From: UBA2330 sp035443185
GTDB lineage: Bacteria > Bacteroidota > Ignavibacteria > Tepidaquicellales > Tepidaquicellaceae
DNA: 64,000 nt
Direction of reading: 5' to 3'
Assembly: GCA_035443185.1 (NCBI GenBank)
Contig: DAORRV010000007.1
Location: 6,625-70,624, forward strand
Shown here in pieces: positions 7,762 through 17,075 of this stretch. The notes beneath the pieces were generated by a model. That model was given only the letters and a program-made list of their open reading frames with translations. It was not told where the DNA came from and ran no database searches. The translations under genes and the position numbers were made by a program. Positions within the stretch are counted from its first letter, which is position 1, and each line of letters opens with the position of its first letter.

Positions 7762-8257
7762 ATCTGTTAACAAGCATTTCAATATCCGCTTCCGTTTCCC
7801 TCAGATCAATACCGTGTTCTAATACCGATTTCAGATTTGTAAGAAAGAAAACCCAACACACACAACAATTTATAAATCCAAACTCATTTTCAGTAGCAGA
7901 ATCCTGATAGCATTGAGTAAGTACAAGCTTAGTTCTGTCTCCTGATTCAGACAATTTAATATTCACAAAAAACGAAGATCCGAATGTAAATCCAAACTCA
8001 TTCTTTCCGTCAGATTCAGTAATGATTCCTTTCAGTTCCAGATCTTTCTTCAGCCATTTCCATAAAAATGAATCACCTTTTTGTGCAGGTTCATCTCCAA
8101 GCCGGATACTTTTGTCATTATAAAAATAATCAGCACTGCCGATAAACCATTTTGACAATCCCGACCCTGTTGAAATATATTCATATACTTTTTCAGGAGA
8201 TGCCTTCAATAATATTCCGTGTGAAAAACTTTCTTTGTTGAAATTTTCTTCAGTCAT
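7760..8257 (-). CDS. AHSA1 / SRPBCC-fold protein
   Basis: A 165-residue START-like (SRPBCC) protein of the AHSA1 type. It opens with FSHGILLKASPEKVYEYIST and GLSKWFIGSADY, the usual first strand and helices lining the hydrophobic pocket. The C-terminal helix WVFFLTNLKSVLEHGIDLRE is also typical. Members bind small hydrophobic ligands or act as stress accessory proteins; no catalytic residue can be assigned. It lies 9 bp downstream of a DUF4406 gene in a loose minus-strand run of accessory genes. A C-C pair (INCCVCW) in the last helix is unusual but unexplained. Confidence 0.85.
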   Translation of the reverse strand: MTEENFNKESFSHGILLKASPEKVYEYISTGSGLSKWFIGSADYFYNDKSIRLGDEPAQKGDSFLWKWLKKDLELKGIITESDGKNEFGFTFGSSFFVNIKLSESGDRTKLVLTQCYQDSATENEFGFINCCVCWVFFLTNLKSVLEHGIDLRETEADIEMLVNR

Positions 8258-8266
8258 TATATTCAG

Positions 8267-8608
8267 TTAACATATTTTATTTTTTATTATAGGAATTTCA
8301 TCTATCGAATAATAAACCGGAAGTCCTTTAGATTTTATGAAATCTCTTTCTCTGTCGGCTCCAGGACTGCTGCCGATCATAAGTATAGCTTCACACCTGT
8401 CGATCACAGCCATTGAGATTTCCATTATAGCTTCATACTTATTTTCAATATTCGATTTTTCTATGACTGGCAATGCAGCATTTACACCGATCAGAGGAAT
8501 GTGCCCAAGTTCAAGTATTTTCGCTGCCGCTTCATTCATTGCATCAAGATTTGCTTTTCGAGCAGCTTCAGTATCGGCAGAAAAAGGACCTGCAACTCCA
8601 ATGATCAT
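8267..8608 (-). CDS. DUF4406 / nucleoside 2-deoxyribosyltransferase-like protein
   Basis: A 113-residue protein starting MIIGVAGPFSADTEAARKAN, with GHIPLIGVNAALPVI, a central acidic site in YEAIMEISMAVIDRCEAILMI and the closing SSPGADRERDFIKSKGLPVYY. This arrangement matches the DUF4406 branch of the nucleoside 2-deoxyribosyltransferase superfamily. Most members are of unknown substrate; a nucleotide or nucleotide-sugar ligand is likely (inference). Co-directional with the AHSA1 gene just downstream. The 190-bp stretch upstream (8609-8799) contains no gene. Confidence 0.78.
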   Translation of the reverse strand: MIIGVAGPFSADTEAARKANLDAMNEAAAKILELGHIPLIGVNAALPVIEKSNIENKYEAIMEISMAVIDRCEAILMIGSSPGADRERDFIKSKGLPVYYSIDEIPIIKNKIC

Positions 8609-8799
8609 TATAAATTATATTATAAATTGATAAAATAAACGAATATAAAATTCGGAAAGATAGTATCTTCGCTGAGTCACTTACTTTTCACTTACTTTTC
8701 GGACTATGTGGAAACTTTTTGTACCCGCAGAGTCACGTACACTACGGATTCTGAATTAAATGTTAAAATATTAGAATAGAATAACAGAAATTTAACTGT

Positions 8800-9198
8800 T
8801 TATTGTGTCGTGAGAAGCTGTACAATTACAATTTCATTTCCATAAAGATCAAATACGCTGACAGATTTAAATTCTTCAGTAATTTCCGGTTCACTTTTAT
8901 ATTCAATTCCATTATCTGATATTTTTTCATTCAGCACATCGAAATCATCAGTATATAAAACCAATACAGGTGCTCCACCTGTCTGTCTGCCGACTAAACT
9001 TTGCTGTTCAGTTGTATTTGCTTTTAAAAACCATACTCCTGCACGGGTCTCACTGTCAAAAGAAATGTGAAGAAATCTTTCTCCGTCGTCATTTGTAATG
9101 TCAAAAAATTTTTTGCATCCGAAATTATCTTTGTAAAATTCAAATGCTTCATCGTAATCTTCTACAAGAATTACTGCCCTGCCGAGATCTACTTTCAT
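8800..9198 (-). CDS. VOC-family (glyoxalase-like) protein
   Basis: A 132-residue single VOC module: LGRAVILVEDYDEAFEFYKDNFG opens the first beta-alpha-beta unit, and YGNEIVIVQL closes the second. The usual metal-binding His positions are not obvious, so it may bind a ligand without catalysis, or act in bleomycin- or antibiotic-resistance-like sequestration. Compact accessory gene upstream of the AHSA1/DUF4406 pair. Four VOC loci occur in this window (also near 39, 40.5 and 62.5 kb). Confidence 0.85.
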   Translation of the reverse strand: MKVDLGRAVILVEDYDEAFEFYKDNFGCKKFFDITNDDGERFLHISFDSETRAGVWFLKANTTEQQSLVGRQTGGAPVLVLYTDDFDVLNEKISDNGIEYKSEPEITEEFKSVSVFDLYGNEIVIVQLLTTQ

Positions 9199-9220
9199 GA
9201 TAATTTATTTATTTTAAAAA

Positions 9221-9898
9221 TCAGTTTTGAATTTCAAACTCCATAAGAAATTCATCGTCCTTGTAAAACATAAGTTTTTCTTCTTCAAGTTTAAAATTAT
9301 TTATCAGATGGATATTTTTATGAAATGAAGAAAATACTTTTACATTTTCGCACATCATTTTTGTAGTAATCATTGGTAAAAATTCGATCTTCCCCGAATC
9401 AATTTTAATTTTACCGTTTATACTATTGCATCCGTCCCGTCCGTTTATTCTGTTTTCATCCAGATCAAACTTAATATATACTTTGCTAAAGTCAGATTCT
9501 CTGTCAAAGTTTTCTTCGGTTTTCATTCCCTTCATGATATATGATCTTTTATCCAATTTCACTCTGTCAGTATCTGATATTACCATTGTAGGTTCGGCCT
9601 TTAAAATATTAATCAGATTATAATAAAATGAAGCATCATCTGCAGCCTGCGTTGCAACAAACAATTTTTCAACTTCAATAATGTATTCATTTCCCGGTAT
9701 AAATTCAAAACCTTTGATGTCGTTAAAGTGAAATTTCCATTCCTCAGATTCAGAATTTTTGATTAGGAAACATTCCTGCGGAGCTACACCTATACAGCTT
9801 ACTTTATGATTTGCAATATAGAGTGTATCATATTTGCTTTGAGAAATTGCAGTGCAGATAAACAAATTTAGAATAAATACAGTGAGAATTATTTTCAT
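9221..9898 (-). CDS. Exported DUF4377-META (HslJ-like) protein
   Basis: A signal peptide (MKIILTVFILNLFICTAIS) is followed by two domains. Residues about 20-85 match DUF4377: VSCIGVAPQECFLIK, then DIKGFEFIPGNEYIIEV. Residues about 115-225 match a META/HslJ domain: NRINGRDGCNSINGKI, then FLPMITTKMMCE. META-domain proteins are envelope proteins linked to heat-shock or novobiocin-type stress responses; the biochemical role is unknown. Both domains keep their conserved Cys residues, which suggests disulfides outside the cytoplasm. It is the last minus-strand gene before the WYL regulator, which is divergent. Confidence 0.82.
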   Translation of the reverse strand: MKIILTVFILNLFICTAISQSKYDTLYIANHKVSCIGVAPQECFLIKNSESEEWKFHFNDIKGFEFIPGNEYIIEVEKLFVATQAADDASFYYNLINILKAEPTMVISDTDRVKLDKRSYIMKGMKTEENFDRESDFSKVYIKFDLDENRINGRDGCNSINGKIKIDSGKIEFLPMITTKMMCENVKVFSSFHKNIHLINNFKLEEEKLMFYKDDEFLMEFEIQN

Positions 9899-10064
9899 TG
9901 ATCCATATATTACAGATAAGTGTTTTTACCAATTTAAACATTATCAGAATTTTATACAATTGTTTTCAATATTTTGAATATCATGATCGTTAATCTTAGA
10001 AAATATTTTTAGAATTCAACAGTTTAACATTCCAATTTTTTTTTAAGATTATTATATTGTCTAT

Positions 10065-11066
10065 ATGAAAAAAACGAACGTTAAAGAAACCAACAGCATC
10101 AACATTCCAACAATAATGCGGATTGCATATATCGACAGACAGATCTCGATGAATAATTATCCGTCAGCAATAAAACTTTCAAAAGAATATGAAGTCAGTT
10201 CGAAGACTATTATCCGTACAATTGAATTCATGAAAAGTTTTTATAATGCTCCCATCGAATATGACAAAAGTATAAAGGGATATTTTTATTCAGACAAAAA
10301 TTTCAAACTGGTTAAATTCGATCTGAATGATGAAGACCTGCGCTCACTTGCTTTGATAAGCAATGCCTTTAAAATTTACGGCGGTAAACCTTTTTCAAGT
10401 GATCTGAATTCTTTTTTTAATAAAATTTACTATATCTATAATGACAAGTACAGCATACAGCTCAAAGACATAGAAAATATTATCAGCTTCAGGATCAGGA
10501 ATTCAAGGTCTGTAGATACTAAATTTTTTGAGATAATAAAAACTGCGATCATAAATTCAGAAACTTTAAAGTGCCGGTATTATTCAGGGTATTCAGGACA
10601 GACTACTGACAGAGAACTCGATCCATATCATATTGTCAACGATAAAGGTGAATGGTATTTAATTGCATTTTGTCACAGAGATAATAAAATAAAACTATTT
10701 TCCATCAGCAGATTTAAGGAAGTACATCCGTCGGGAAAACAATTCTCACCGGTTGATGATTTTAATGTTGAGAAATTTTTTGAGGACAGTTTTGGAGTTT
10801 TTAATGATGACAAAAAAATTAAAGTAAGGATGAGATTTGAAAAAAGGTCTGCAGGTTATATAAAGGAAAAAACATGGCACAGATCTCAGATCATAAAAGA
10901 AAATAAAAAGGACGGCAGCGTTATATTGGAGATGACTGTAAACAGTTCAGACGAAATAAAGCACTGGGTACTAAGCTGGGGTAGATCCTGCACTTTGCTT
11001 TCTCCAAAAACTCTCGTCGATGAAATCAAAAGTGATCTTAAATCCACTCTCAAAAATTATTCCTGA
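10065..11066 (+). CDS. WYL-domain transcriptional regulator
   Basis: A 333-residue regulator. The N-terminal winged helix (about residues 15-70) includes IKLSKEYEVSSKTIIRTIEF. A middle segment is followed by the WYL domain around residues 150-240, with RELDPYHIVNDKGEWYLIAF carrying the W-Y-L signature, and a C-terminal WCX-type extension (GSVILEMTVNSSDEIKHWVL). WYL proteins are ligand-responsive repressors or activators that sense nucleotides or DNA damage products and often control accessory or defence loci. No such locus is adjacent. The nearest genes are the divergent DUF4377-META gene and the convergent nrdJ. Confidence 0.9.
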   Translation: MKKTNVKETNSINIPTIMRIAYIDRQISMNNYPSAIKLSKEYEVSSKTIIRTIEFMKSFYNAPIEYDKSIKGYFYSDKNFKLVKFDLNDEDLRSLALISNAFKIYGGKPFSSDLNSFFNKIYYIYNDKYSIQLKDIENIISFRIRNSRSVDTKFFEIIKTAIINSETLKCRYYSGYSGQTTDRELDPYHIVNDKGEWYLIAFCHRDNKIKLFSISRFKEVHPSGKQFSPVDDFNVEKFFEDSFGVFNDDKKIKVRMRFEKRSAGYIKEKTWHRSQIIKENKKDGSVILEMTVNSSDEIKHWVLSWGRSCTLLSPKTLVDEIKSDLKSTLKNYS

Positions 11067-11126
11067 TAAAAATTCTTTATCACTTTAGATTATATAAAAA
11101 TTTAATAATTACGTTTTACTTTTTAC

Positions 11127-11147
11127 AAAGGACATTGTTTGTCCTTT
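11127..11147 (+). terminator. Possible weak terminator after the WYL gene
   Basis: AAAGGACA, a 5-nt loop, then TGTCCTTT form a perfect 8-bp stem 60 bp after the WYL stop. It is followed by AAACATTTT rather than a clean T run, so termination is only possible. Confidence 0.4.
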
Positions 11148-11256
11148 AAACATTTTAACTTGTATAACAATTATAACAATAGAGGAAGAACCAATATGAA
11201 ATCCGGTACTTCAGATTTCGACCTGCCTCACTTTTTTTAGTATTCATTTCGCAAAT

Positions 11257-11347
11257 TCGGAGATTGCTTCGCCTGAAGATCACAGGCTCGTAAAGACATT
11301 TTTTTTTCGAATTGCTTCCACGAATGAATTCGGGTTCGCAAAAACAT
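11257..11347. repeat. Two degenerate copies of an ATTGCTTC...TCGCAAAGACA type repeat
   Basis: The unit at 11257-11300 contains GAGATTGCTTCGCCTGAAG and GGCTCGTAAAGACA followed by T. The unit at 11309-11347 contains GAATTGCTTCCACGAATG and GGTTCGCAAAAACA followed by A. Both resemble widespread bacterial interspersed repeats of the form GATTGCTTCG...CTCGCAATGACA. No protein frame spans them. A short ORF starting near 11195 (MKSGTSDFDLPHFF) is probably chance. Confidence 0.5.
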
Positions 11348-11384
11348 AAAAAAAACCCGCAAAGAAGTCAATCATCTCTGCGGG
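11347..11384 (-). terminator. Intrinsic terminator of nrdJ
   Basis: Read on the minus strand, CCCGCAGAGA, a 9-nt loop, and TCTTTGCGGG form a long stem followed directly by a run of T (11347-11355). It lies 58 bp after the nrdJ stop. Confidence 0.85.
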
Positions 11385-11441
11385 ATAGAAATACTTAAAA
11401 ATTATTTATTTGAAATTTTTAATTTGTAATTTGAAATTGAA

Positions 11442-14400
11442 TCAACTGCATCCGCTAGTTTCACCACAGGTAATACACTTCAGACACGTACCGTTTCTTA
11501 CCATCGTCACGCTGTGGCATTGCTGACAAATGTCACCTGTGTAACCTTTCAGCTTTGCCTCTCTTATTTTTTCCATAGATCGGGTCTGAGACTGCTCCTG
11601 AGTTTTTGCAAGTTTAATTTTATTTGATGCAGCAGCTGTTGATTTATCAGGCTTATTAAAATCTATGCCCGGTTCATCAATTATCCTTTCACTGTAAACT
11701 TCCTCTTCATCAAAGTCAGTATCATTATCAAGTTTACTCAAAGCATCAATAGGTGATCTCTGATACTCGGTATTATTTTCAATATGTGAAAGATCATTTC
11801 TGCTAAGATAAGTTACAGCCAGCTCTCTGAATATATAATCAATTATTGAAGTACTCATTTTAATATTCGGATTACCAACGACTATTCCGTTCGGCTCAAA
11901 TCTTGTATATACAAACGCATCTACAAATTCATCCAACGGTACGCCGTGCTGAAGTCCGAGCGATATTGCAATTGCAAAACAGTTCATCAGACTTCTGAAT
12001 GCTGCACCTTCTTTATGCATGTCGATGAAGATCTCCCCTAGCTGTCCGTTTTCATATTCACCGGTTCTCAGATAGACAGAGTGTGTTCCGATCTTTGCTT
12101 TTTGTGTATAACCTTTTCGTCTGAACGGAAGCTTTCTTCTCTTTGCAATATATCTGTGAATTATCCTCTCGGCAATTTTTACAATGTCATGAGATCTGGA
12201 TGCTTCAGTATTTATATCAACTGAATTATTGTAATCAATAATATCGTCATCTTTTATACTGTTCAGCGGCTGAGATAATTTCGATCCGTCTCTGTAAAGT
12301 GCATTGGCTTTAATTCCAAGTCTCCATGAATTCAGATATGCATTTTTCATATCTTCAATAGTAGCATGATCAGGAAGATTGATCGTCTTTGAAATAGCAC
12401 CTGAAATAAACGGCTGAGCTGCTGCCATTATTTTTATATGTGCATCAGCTAAAATATATCTCGTTCCTTTTTTACCGCATTTATTTGCGCAGTCAAAAAT
12501 TGCATACTCTTCTTTCTTAAGATATGGCGCACCTTCTACAGTCATAGTACCGCAGACAAAATCATTAGCTTCTTCGATCTGCTCTTTTGAAAAGCCGAGT
12601 TCCTTAAGTATATTGAATGACGGGTCATCTGTTTGATCTTCTGAAAAGCCAAGTGCATTTTTACAAAAGCCTGAGCCGAGCGTCCATTTATTAAATGCAA
12701 AATTAATATCAAAAACTGACGGAAGAGATTTCTCAACTTTAGAAATGATCTCTTTTGTAAATCCTTTTTCAGATAATGACTGTGCATTTATGTGCGGACA
12801 TCCGATCAGCGAGCCGTGACCTTTTGTATATTTAATTATTTCGTCAATTTCTTTTTCGTTGTATCCGAGATTTCTCAGAGCGGGCGGAACAGACTGATTT
12901 ATAATTTTAAAATATCCGCCGCCGGCAAGTTTCTTAAATTTTACCAAAGCAAAATCCGGCTCTACACCTGTAGTGTCACAGTCCATTAGAAGTCCGATAG
13001 TTCCTGTCGGAGCTATTACCGTTACCTGTGCATTTCTGAATCCGTGTTTTTCGCCAAGCTCGAGAGCTTTGTCTGCATCTTCGATCGCAGCTTTTATTAA
13101 AGGCTCGGGACAATGATTTTTATTTATTCCCATCGGAGTGATCGACAGATCTTCGTATTCACTTGCGCCTACATTGTATACAGCTCTTCTGTGATTTCGG
13201 ATCACGCGAAGCATGTTCTGTTCATTCTCTTTATATCTCTGAAACGGTCCAAGCTCTTTTGCCATTTCAGCTGAAGTGGAATAAGATGTCATGTGAAGAA
13301 TTGCAGTAAGTGCGCCGGTTATAGAAAGTGCTTCAGGAGAATCATAAGGAATTCCCTTTACCATCAGCAATGCGCCGAGGTTTGCATAGCCAAGTCCAAG
13401 TGTCCTGTATTCATAAGAAAGTTTTGCAATATTTTTACTCGGAAACTGAGCCATGAGAACGCTGATCTCTAGTACAATTGTCCATAGTCTTGATGCATGT
13501 CTGTATCTGTCAATTTCAAAACCTGTCGTTTCATTATTATAAAATTTCATCAGATTCAGAGATGCAAGATTACATGCTGTATCATCGAGGAACATATATT
13601 CCGAACACGGATTTGATGCAATGATTTTTCCGCCTTCGGGACATGTGTGCCAGTCGTTGATAATATCGTGATACTGAATTCCGGGATCTGCACATGACCA
13701 GGCAGCATAAGCTATCTGTTCCCAAAGATCCCGTGACTTATAACTTTTATATGGCTTTGGCTCGCGGTTTTCTGCGGAAGCTTTTTTTAATTCCGTCCTC
13801 CAGTATGTATTCCAGTCACCGTCTGCTACAACTGATTCCATGAATGCATTTGTAACTCTCACGCTGTTGTTTGAATTTTGTCCGGATACAGTAAGGTATG
13901 CTTCAGAATTCCAGTCTGTATTATATTCCGGAATTTCCATTTCTTTATATCCAAGTTTTCCAAGCTGAATAACACGCTCTATATAATTTTCGGGGATATG
14001 AATTTTTCTTGCATCGTGAATTGCCTGCGCTAATTGTTTATTTGTGTTTTTGTCAAAGCCGTCATTTTCAGGATGAACACTGTGACATGCTTTCATGATC
14101 TTATTAAGGTAAACATTTAGAAGTTTTGAACCTGTTACAAGAGCTGCGACTTTCTGCTCTTCCATTCCTTTCCAGTTTATATACTCTTCTATATCAGGAT
14201 GATCCATATCGAGAGTTACCATTTTAGCAGCGCGTCTTGTAGTACCGCCGGATTTAATTGCACCTGCGCTTCGGTCTCCAATTTTTAGAAATGACATCAG
14301 CCCTGAAGATCTGCCGCCACCGCTGAGTGGTTCGTTCACTCCTCTTACATTTGAAAAATTTGAACCCGTACCTGAACCATATTTAAATAATCTCGCTTCG

Positions 14401-15059
14401 CGTACCCACAGATCCATTATGCCTCCGTCATTAACGAGATCATCAGAAAGTGATTGTATAAAACAAGCATGCGGCTGTGGATGTGTATAAGCGTCTTTTG
14501 AAGTAGTAAGTTTTCCGGAGATCGGATCTACATAAAAATGTCCCTGCGATGGTCCGGTAATTCCGTAAGCCCAGTTAAGTCCTGTGTTAAACCACTGCGG
14601 AGAATTCGGAGCTGCATACTGCATAGCCAGCATATAACAAAGCTCTTCGAAAAAATTCGCAGCATCTTCTTCATGATCAAAATAATTGTGCTTCCATCCC
14701 CAGTATGTCCAGCAACCTGCAAGCCTGTTGAATACCTGTCTCGAATCATTTTCCGAAGTATATCTTTCTTCTTCGATCACGTCTTTAAGTTTTTCATGAT
14801 CAGGTTCAGATCTCTGAAGCCAGCCCGGAACTCCCTCCTCTTCCACTTTTTTCATATAGACAGGGACTCCTGCTTTTCTGAAATATTTCTGAGCAAGAAT
14901 ATCTGTAGCTACCTGAGTCCAGTGGTCAGGTACTTTGATATCGTTCATTTCGAAAACTATAGAACCATCAGGGTTACGTATTACAGAAGATCGGGAATCA
15001 AATTCAATTTGATCATAAGCTGAAATGCCTTTGTTTACTAGGAGTCGGGATATTTTCAT
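11442..15059 (-). CDS. nrdJ: Vitamin B12-dependent (class II) ribonucleotide reductase
   Basis: A 1205-residue enzyme of the long class II type that reduces ribonucleotides to deoxyribonucleotides using adenosylcobalamin. Visible motifs: SPQWFNTGLNWAYG, the specificity and loop region FKYGSGTGSNFSNVRG, the radical-site segment NPCSEYMFLDDTACNLASLN with its conserved Cys and Glu, and the glycine loop APTGTIGLLMDCDTTG. The TSCPD-type region follows (LMNCFAIAISLGLQHGVPL). The C-terminus has a zinc-ribbon-like Cys set, ICQQCHSVTMVRNGTCLKC then CGETSGCS, which serves in redox relay. It needs no oxygen, so it fits a facultative or anaerobic lifestyle. It is monocistronic with a strong terminator. 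No cobalamin riboswitch was seen upstream. Confidence 0.97.
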   Translation of the reverse strand: MKISRLLVNKGISAYDQIEFDSRSSVIRNPDGSIVFEMNDIKVPDHWTQVATDILAQKYFRKAGVPVYMKKVEEEGVPGWLQRSEPDHEKLKDVIEEERYTSENDSRQVFNRLAGCWTYWGWKHNYFDHEEDAANFFEELCYMLAMQYAAPNSPQWFNTGLNWAYGITGPSQGHFYVDPISGKLTTSKDAYTHPQPHACFIQSLSDDLVNDGGIMDLWVREARLFKYGSGTGSNFSNVRGVNEPLSGGGRSSGLMSFLKIGDRSAGAIKSGGTTRRAAKMVTLDMDHPDIEEYINWKGMEEQKVAALVTGSKLLNVYLNKIMKACHSVHPENDGFDKNTNKQLAQAIHDARKIHIPENYIERVIQLGKLGYKEMEIPEYNTDWNSEAYLTVSGQNSNNSVRVTNAFMESVVADGDWNTYWRTELKKASAENREPKPYKSYKSRDLWEQIAYAAWSCADPGIQYHDIINDWHTCPEGGKIIASNPCSEYMFLDDTACNLASLNLMKFYNNETTGFEIDRYRHASRLWTIVLEISVLMAQFPSKNIAKLSYEYRTLGLGYANLGALLMVKGIPYDSPEALSITGALTAILHMTSYSTSAEMAKELGPFQRYKENEQNMLRVIRNHRRAVYNVGASEYEDLSITPMGINKNHCPEPLIKAAIEDADKALELGEKHGFRNAQVTVIAPTGTIGLLMDCDTTGVEPDFALVKFKKLAGGGYFKIINQSVPPALRNLGYNEKEIDEIIKYTKGHGSLIGCPHINAQSLSEKGFTKEIISKVEKSLPSVFDINFAFNKWTLGSGFCKNALGFSEDQTDDPSFNILKELGFSKEQIEEANDFVCGTMTVEGAPYLKKEEYAIFDCANKCGKKGTRYILADAHIKIMAAAQPFISGAISKTINLPDHATIEDMKNAYLNSWRLGIKANALYRDGSKLSQPLNSIKDDDIIDYNNSVDINTEASRSHDIVKIAERIIHRYIAKRRKLPFRRKGYTQKAKIGTHSVYLRTGEYENGQLGEIFIDMHKEGAAFRSLMNCFAIAISLGLQHGVPLDEFVDAFVYTRFEPNGIVVGNPNIKMSTSIIDYIFRELAVTYLSRNDLSHIENNTEYQRSPIDALSKLDNDTDFDEEEVYSERIIDEPGIDFNKPDKSTAAASNKIKLAKTQEQSQTRSMEKIREAKLKGYTGDICQQCHSVTMVRNGTCLKCITCGETSGCS

Positions 15060-15401
15060 TTACATATATATATAAGAATTTTGATAAATAATTTTTAAAA
15101 TGAATTAGTTAATCAGACATTTTTATTAATTCAGTTTTAAAATATTACAAGTATTAGTTGGAGGTATTTTGTAAGATTTTATTTGTAAAATTATGAGAAT
15201 CCTTTTTTAAATGCAATCGCTTTTATAAAATATACCTATTGATTTTAAATTATTTTTTTAATGAAAAATATTTTGATGTAATTTTTCAATATTTTGTGTT
15301 TTAAAAAGTTTGAAATCGTTAAATGATTTTTAAATTAATACTATCACACTTTTAAATTAATTAAATTATTTAAAAATTTTTTTAATATTTATTTTTTTGT
15401 T
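15060..15401. other. AT-rich divergent intergenic region between nrdJ and phzF-like gene
   Basis: About 340 bp of very AT-rich DNA between two divergent genes, so promoters for both must lie here, but no clear TTG-N20-TAnnTTTG pair was found. It lacks the GC-rich stems and the conserved B12-box expected of a cobalamin riboswitch. Confidence 0.5.
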
Positions 15402-16220
15402 ATGATAAAAATTTTCACAGTTGATGCTTTTACCGACAGACCATTCTCTGGAAACCCGGCGGCAGTATGCCTTCCGAACGTTGAGCTTAGTGAGGAAGTC
15501 ATGCAAAAGATCGCTTTCGAAATGAATCTTTCCGAAACCGCCTTTGTCACAAAACTTGATGACGGATTCAGTCTCAGATGGTTTACTCCGAAAGCTGAAG
15601 TTGAATTGTGCGGTCACGCTACTCTTGCCAGCGCACATATACTATGGCAGGAAAAAATGATTTCCGAAAATGAAGAAGCAGTTTTTTATTCAAAGTATAA
15701 AGGAATTCTCAAAGCAAAAAAGTCAGGCAGCGAGATCACTCTGAACTTTCCTGTAAACAAACCATTACCGTCAGATAGAAATGAAATTCTCGAAAAAGCA
15801 TTAGGTGTAAATTCTGTTTCACTGAATACTATTTTTACGACAGAACATCATTATATTGTCGAATTAAATTCCGAAGAGAATTTAAAAAATGTAAAACCTG
15901 ATTTCAGTCTGCTTGAAACTTTACCAAAATACGGAGTAATTATAACTTCAAAATCCGATGATCCTGAATTTGATTTCGTATCAAGATTCTTTGCTCCATC
16001 AAAAGGAGTAAAGGAAGATCCGGTCACAGGTTCTGCACATTGTGTACTTGCACCGTTTTGGTCAGAAAAGCTCGGGAAGAAAAAAATGAATGCTTTTCAG
16101 GCTTCCGAAAGAGGCGGGGTATTAAGTGTTGAATTAAAAGACGAAAGAGTATTAATTTCTGGAAATGCTGTTACTGTTACAGCAGGAGAATTATTTCTCC
16201 ATACAGACAGCTTCTCTTAA
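15402..16220 (+). CDS. PhzF-family isomerase/epimerase
   Basis: A 272-residue protein of the PhzF fold, two similar halves with a central catalytic Glu. It shows VDAFTDRPFSGNPAAVC at the start, the catalytic Glu in NLSETAFV (about residue 46), FTPKAEVELCGHATLASAH, and the second-half counterpart EDPVTGSAHCVLAPFW. Most bacterial members have no known substrate. The fold catalyses proton-shuttling isomerisation, as in phenazine biosynthesis, but no phenazine genes are present, so an assignment beyond family is not justified. It stands alone, followed by an inverted repeat. Confidence 0.93.
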   Translation: MIKIFTVDAFTDRPFSGNPAAVCLPNVELSEEVMQKIAFEMNLSETAFVTKLDDGFSLRWFTPKAEVELCGHATLASAHILWQEKMISENEEAVFYSKYKGILKAKKSGSEITLNFPVNKPLPSDRNEILEKALGVNSVSLNTIFTTEHHYIVELNSEENLKNVKPDFSLLETLPKYGVIITSKSDDPEFDFVSRFFAPSKGVKEDPVTGSAHCVLAPFWSEKLGKKKMNAFQASERGGVLSVELKDERVLISGNAVTVTAGELFLHTDSFS

Positions 16221-16230
16221 TACATTACAA

Positions 16231-16306
16231 TGCCTCAAAGTATCAAAGACTCAAAGTTAAAAAGCTTTTAATTAAACGTCTTAGAAACTTAGAGACTTAG
16301 AGAAAA
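16231..16306. repeat. Short inverted repeat, CTCAAAG family, copy A
   Basis: The left arm GCCTCAAAG...CAAAGACTCAAAGTT (from 16232) faces the right arm CTTAGAAACTTAGAGACTTAGAG. The arms are partly degenerate but share the same 8-9 bp phased words as copies near 17.9, 26.1, 27.4, 38.8 and 44.7 kb. It fills the gap between the PhzF and DUF6483-like genes. Confidence 0.65.
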
Positions 16307-16328
16307 ACTAAATTTTTAAAATATAAAT

Positions 16329-17039
16329 ATGCTGCAAAGAGATTACTTAATGAAAATGGTAGAGATGCTTACGGCTGTTATGGCAAAGGTGATCTTTAAT
16401 AAAGAGCAGAAGAAGTATGATGAAGCTCTTACTGAAATAGAAAATGCCGGTAAGAATATTATCGGTCTGGATATTGGAATGGTAAAGATACTGAAGATAG
16501 ATGACTTCACAGGACTTATGAAAACGTCCGATGTCTTTGCCGGCAGATGTCTGATCTCTGCTGAGCTTCTTTTAGAATATGCTAAGATACTTGAAGAAAA
16601 AGGAACTGACACAGATCTTAAATATGATTTTTACAATAAATCTTTTCGCCTTTATACAGAAGCTTTACTGACAAAGGAAATTCTTGAGCCCACTGAATAT
16701 ATTGAAAAAGCCGAAAGCATTTTACCTGTACTGAGTAACTCAGGATATTTTAATATTCAGTATGATTACTATTCTAATAATCTGACCTTGTTTGAGTTTT
16801 ATAATTTATCAGGAAATTATTCAAAGGCAGAAGATATTCTGTTTAATATTCTTGAATCCGGATCTGAACTGTCTTCGGAAGATGATGAAGAAAATAAAAG
16901 AAAATTAAGAAAGAGAGCTGTAGCTTTTTATAATGATCTGCTTAGCATGGATGAAGAAAAGCTTGCAAGCGGAAACTTTTCAAAAGACGAAGCTGAAGAT
17001 GGTCTTCAGGAAATTATGAAAATGATGAAATTAAATTAA
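16329..17039 (+). CDS. DUF6483-like cytoplasmic helical protein
   Basis: A 236-residue, all-helical, signal-less protein starting MLQRDYLMKMVEMLTAVMAKVI. This opening and the following YDEALTEIENAGKNIIGLD resemble DUF6483, a family of TPR-like proteins of unknown function. The central part (about 95-180) has TPR-like pairs such as LTLFEFYNLSGNYSKAEDIL. The C-terminus is strongly charged. It is followed 36 bp later by a secreted FKBP gene on the same strand, so the two may be co-transcribed. No catalytic motif seen. Confidence 0.65.
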   Translation: MLQRDYLMKMVEMLTAVMAKVIFNKEQKKYDEALTEIENAGKNIIGLDIGMVKILKIDDFTGLMKTSDVFAGRCLISAELLLEYAKILEEKGTDTDLKYDFYNKSFRLYTEALLTKEILEPTEYIEKAESILPVLSNSGYFNIQYDYYSNNLTLFEFYNLSGNYSKAEDILFNILESGSELSSEDDEENKRKLRKRAVAFYNDLLSMDEEKLASGNFSKDEAEDGLQEIMKMMKLN

Positions 17040-17075
17040 AAATATTATATAAATTAAATAATCAAAACCTAAAAA

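Noticed and set aside
11190..11240. Short ORF MKSGTSDFDLPHFF downstream of the WYL gene
   Set aside because: It is very short, lacks a ribosome site and lies against interspersed repeats.
14538..15023. Plus-strand frame of 161 codons within nrdJ
   Set aside because: It is antisense to a strongly conserved enzyme and has no recognisable features.
15060..15401. Cobalamin riboswitch expected before the B12-dependent ribonucleotide reductase
   Set aside because: The leader is almost pure A and T with no stable stems and no B12-box-like sequence.
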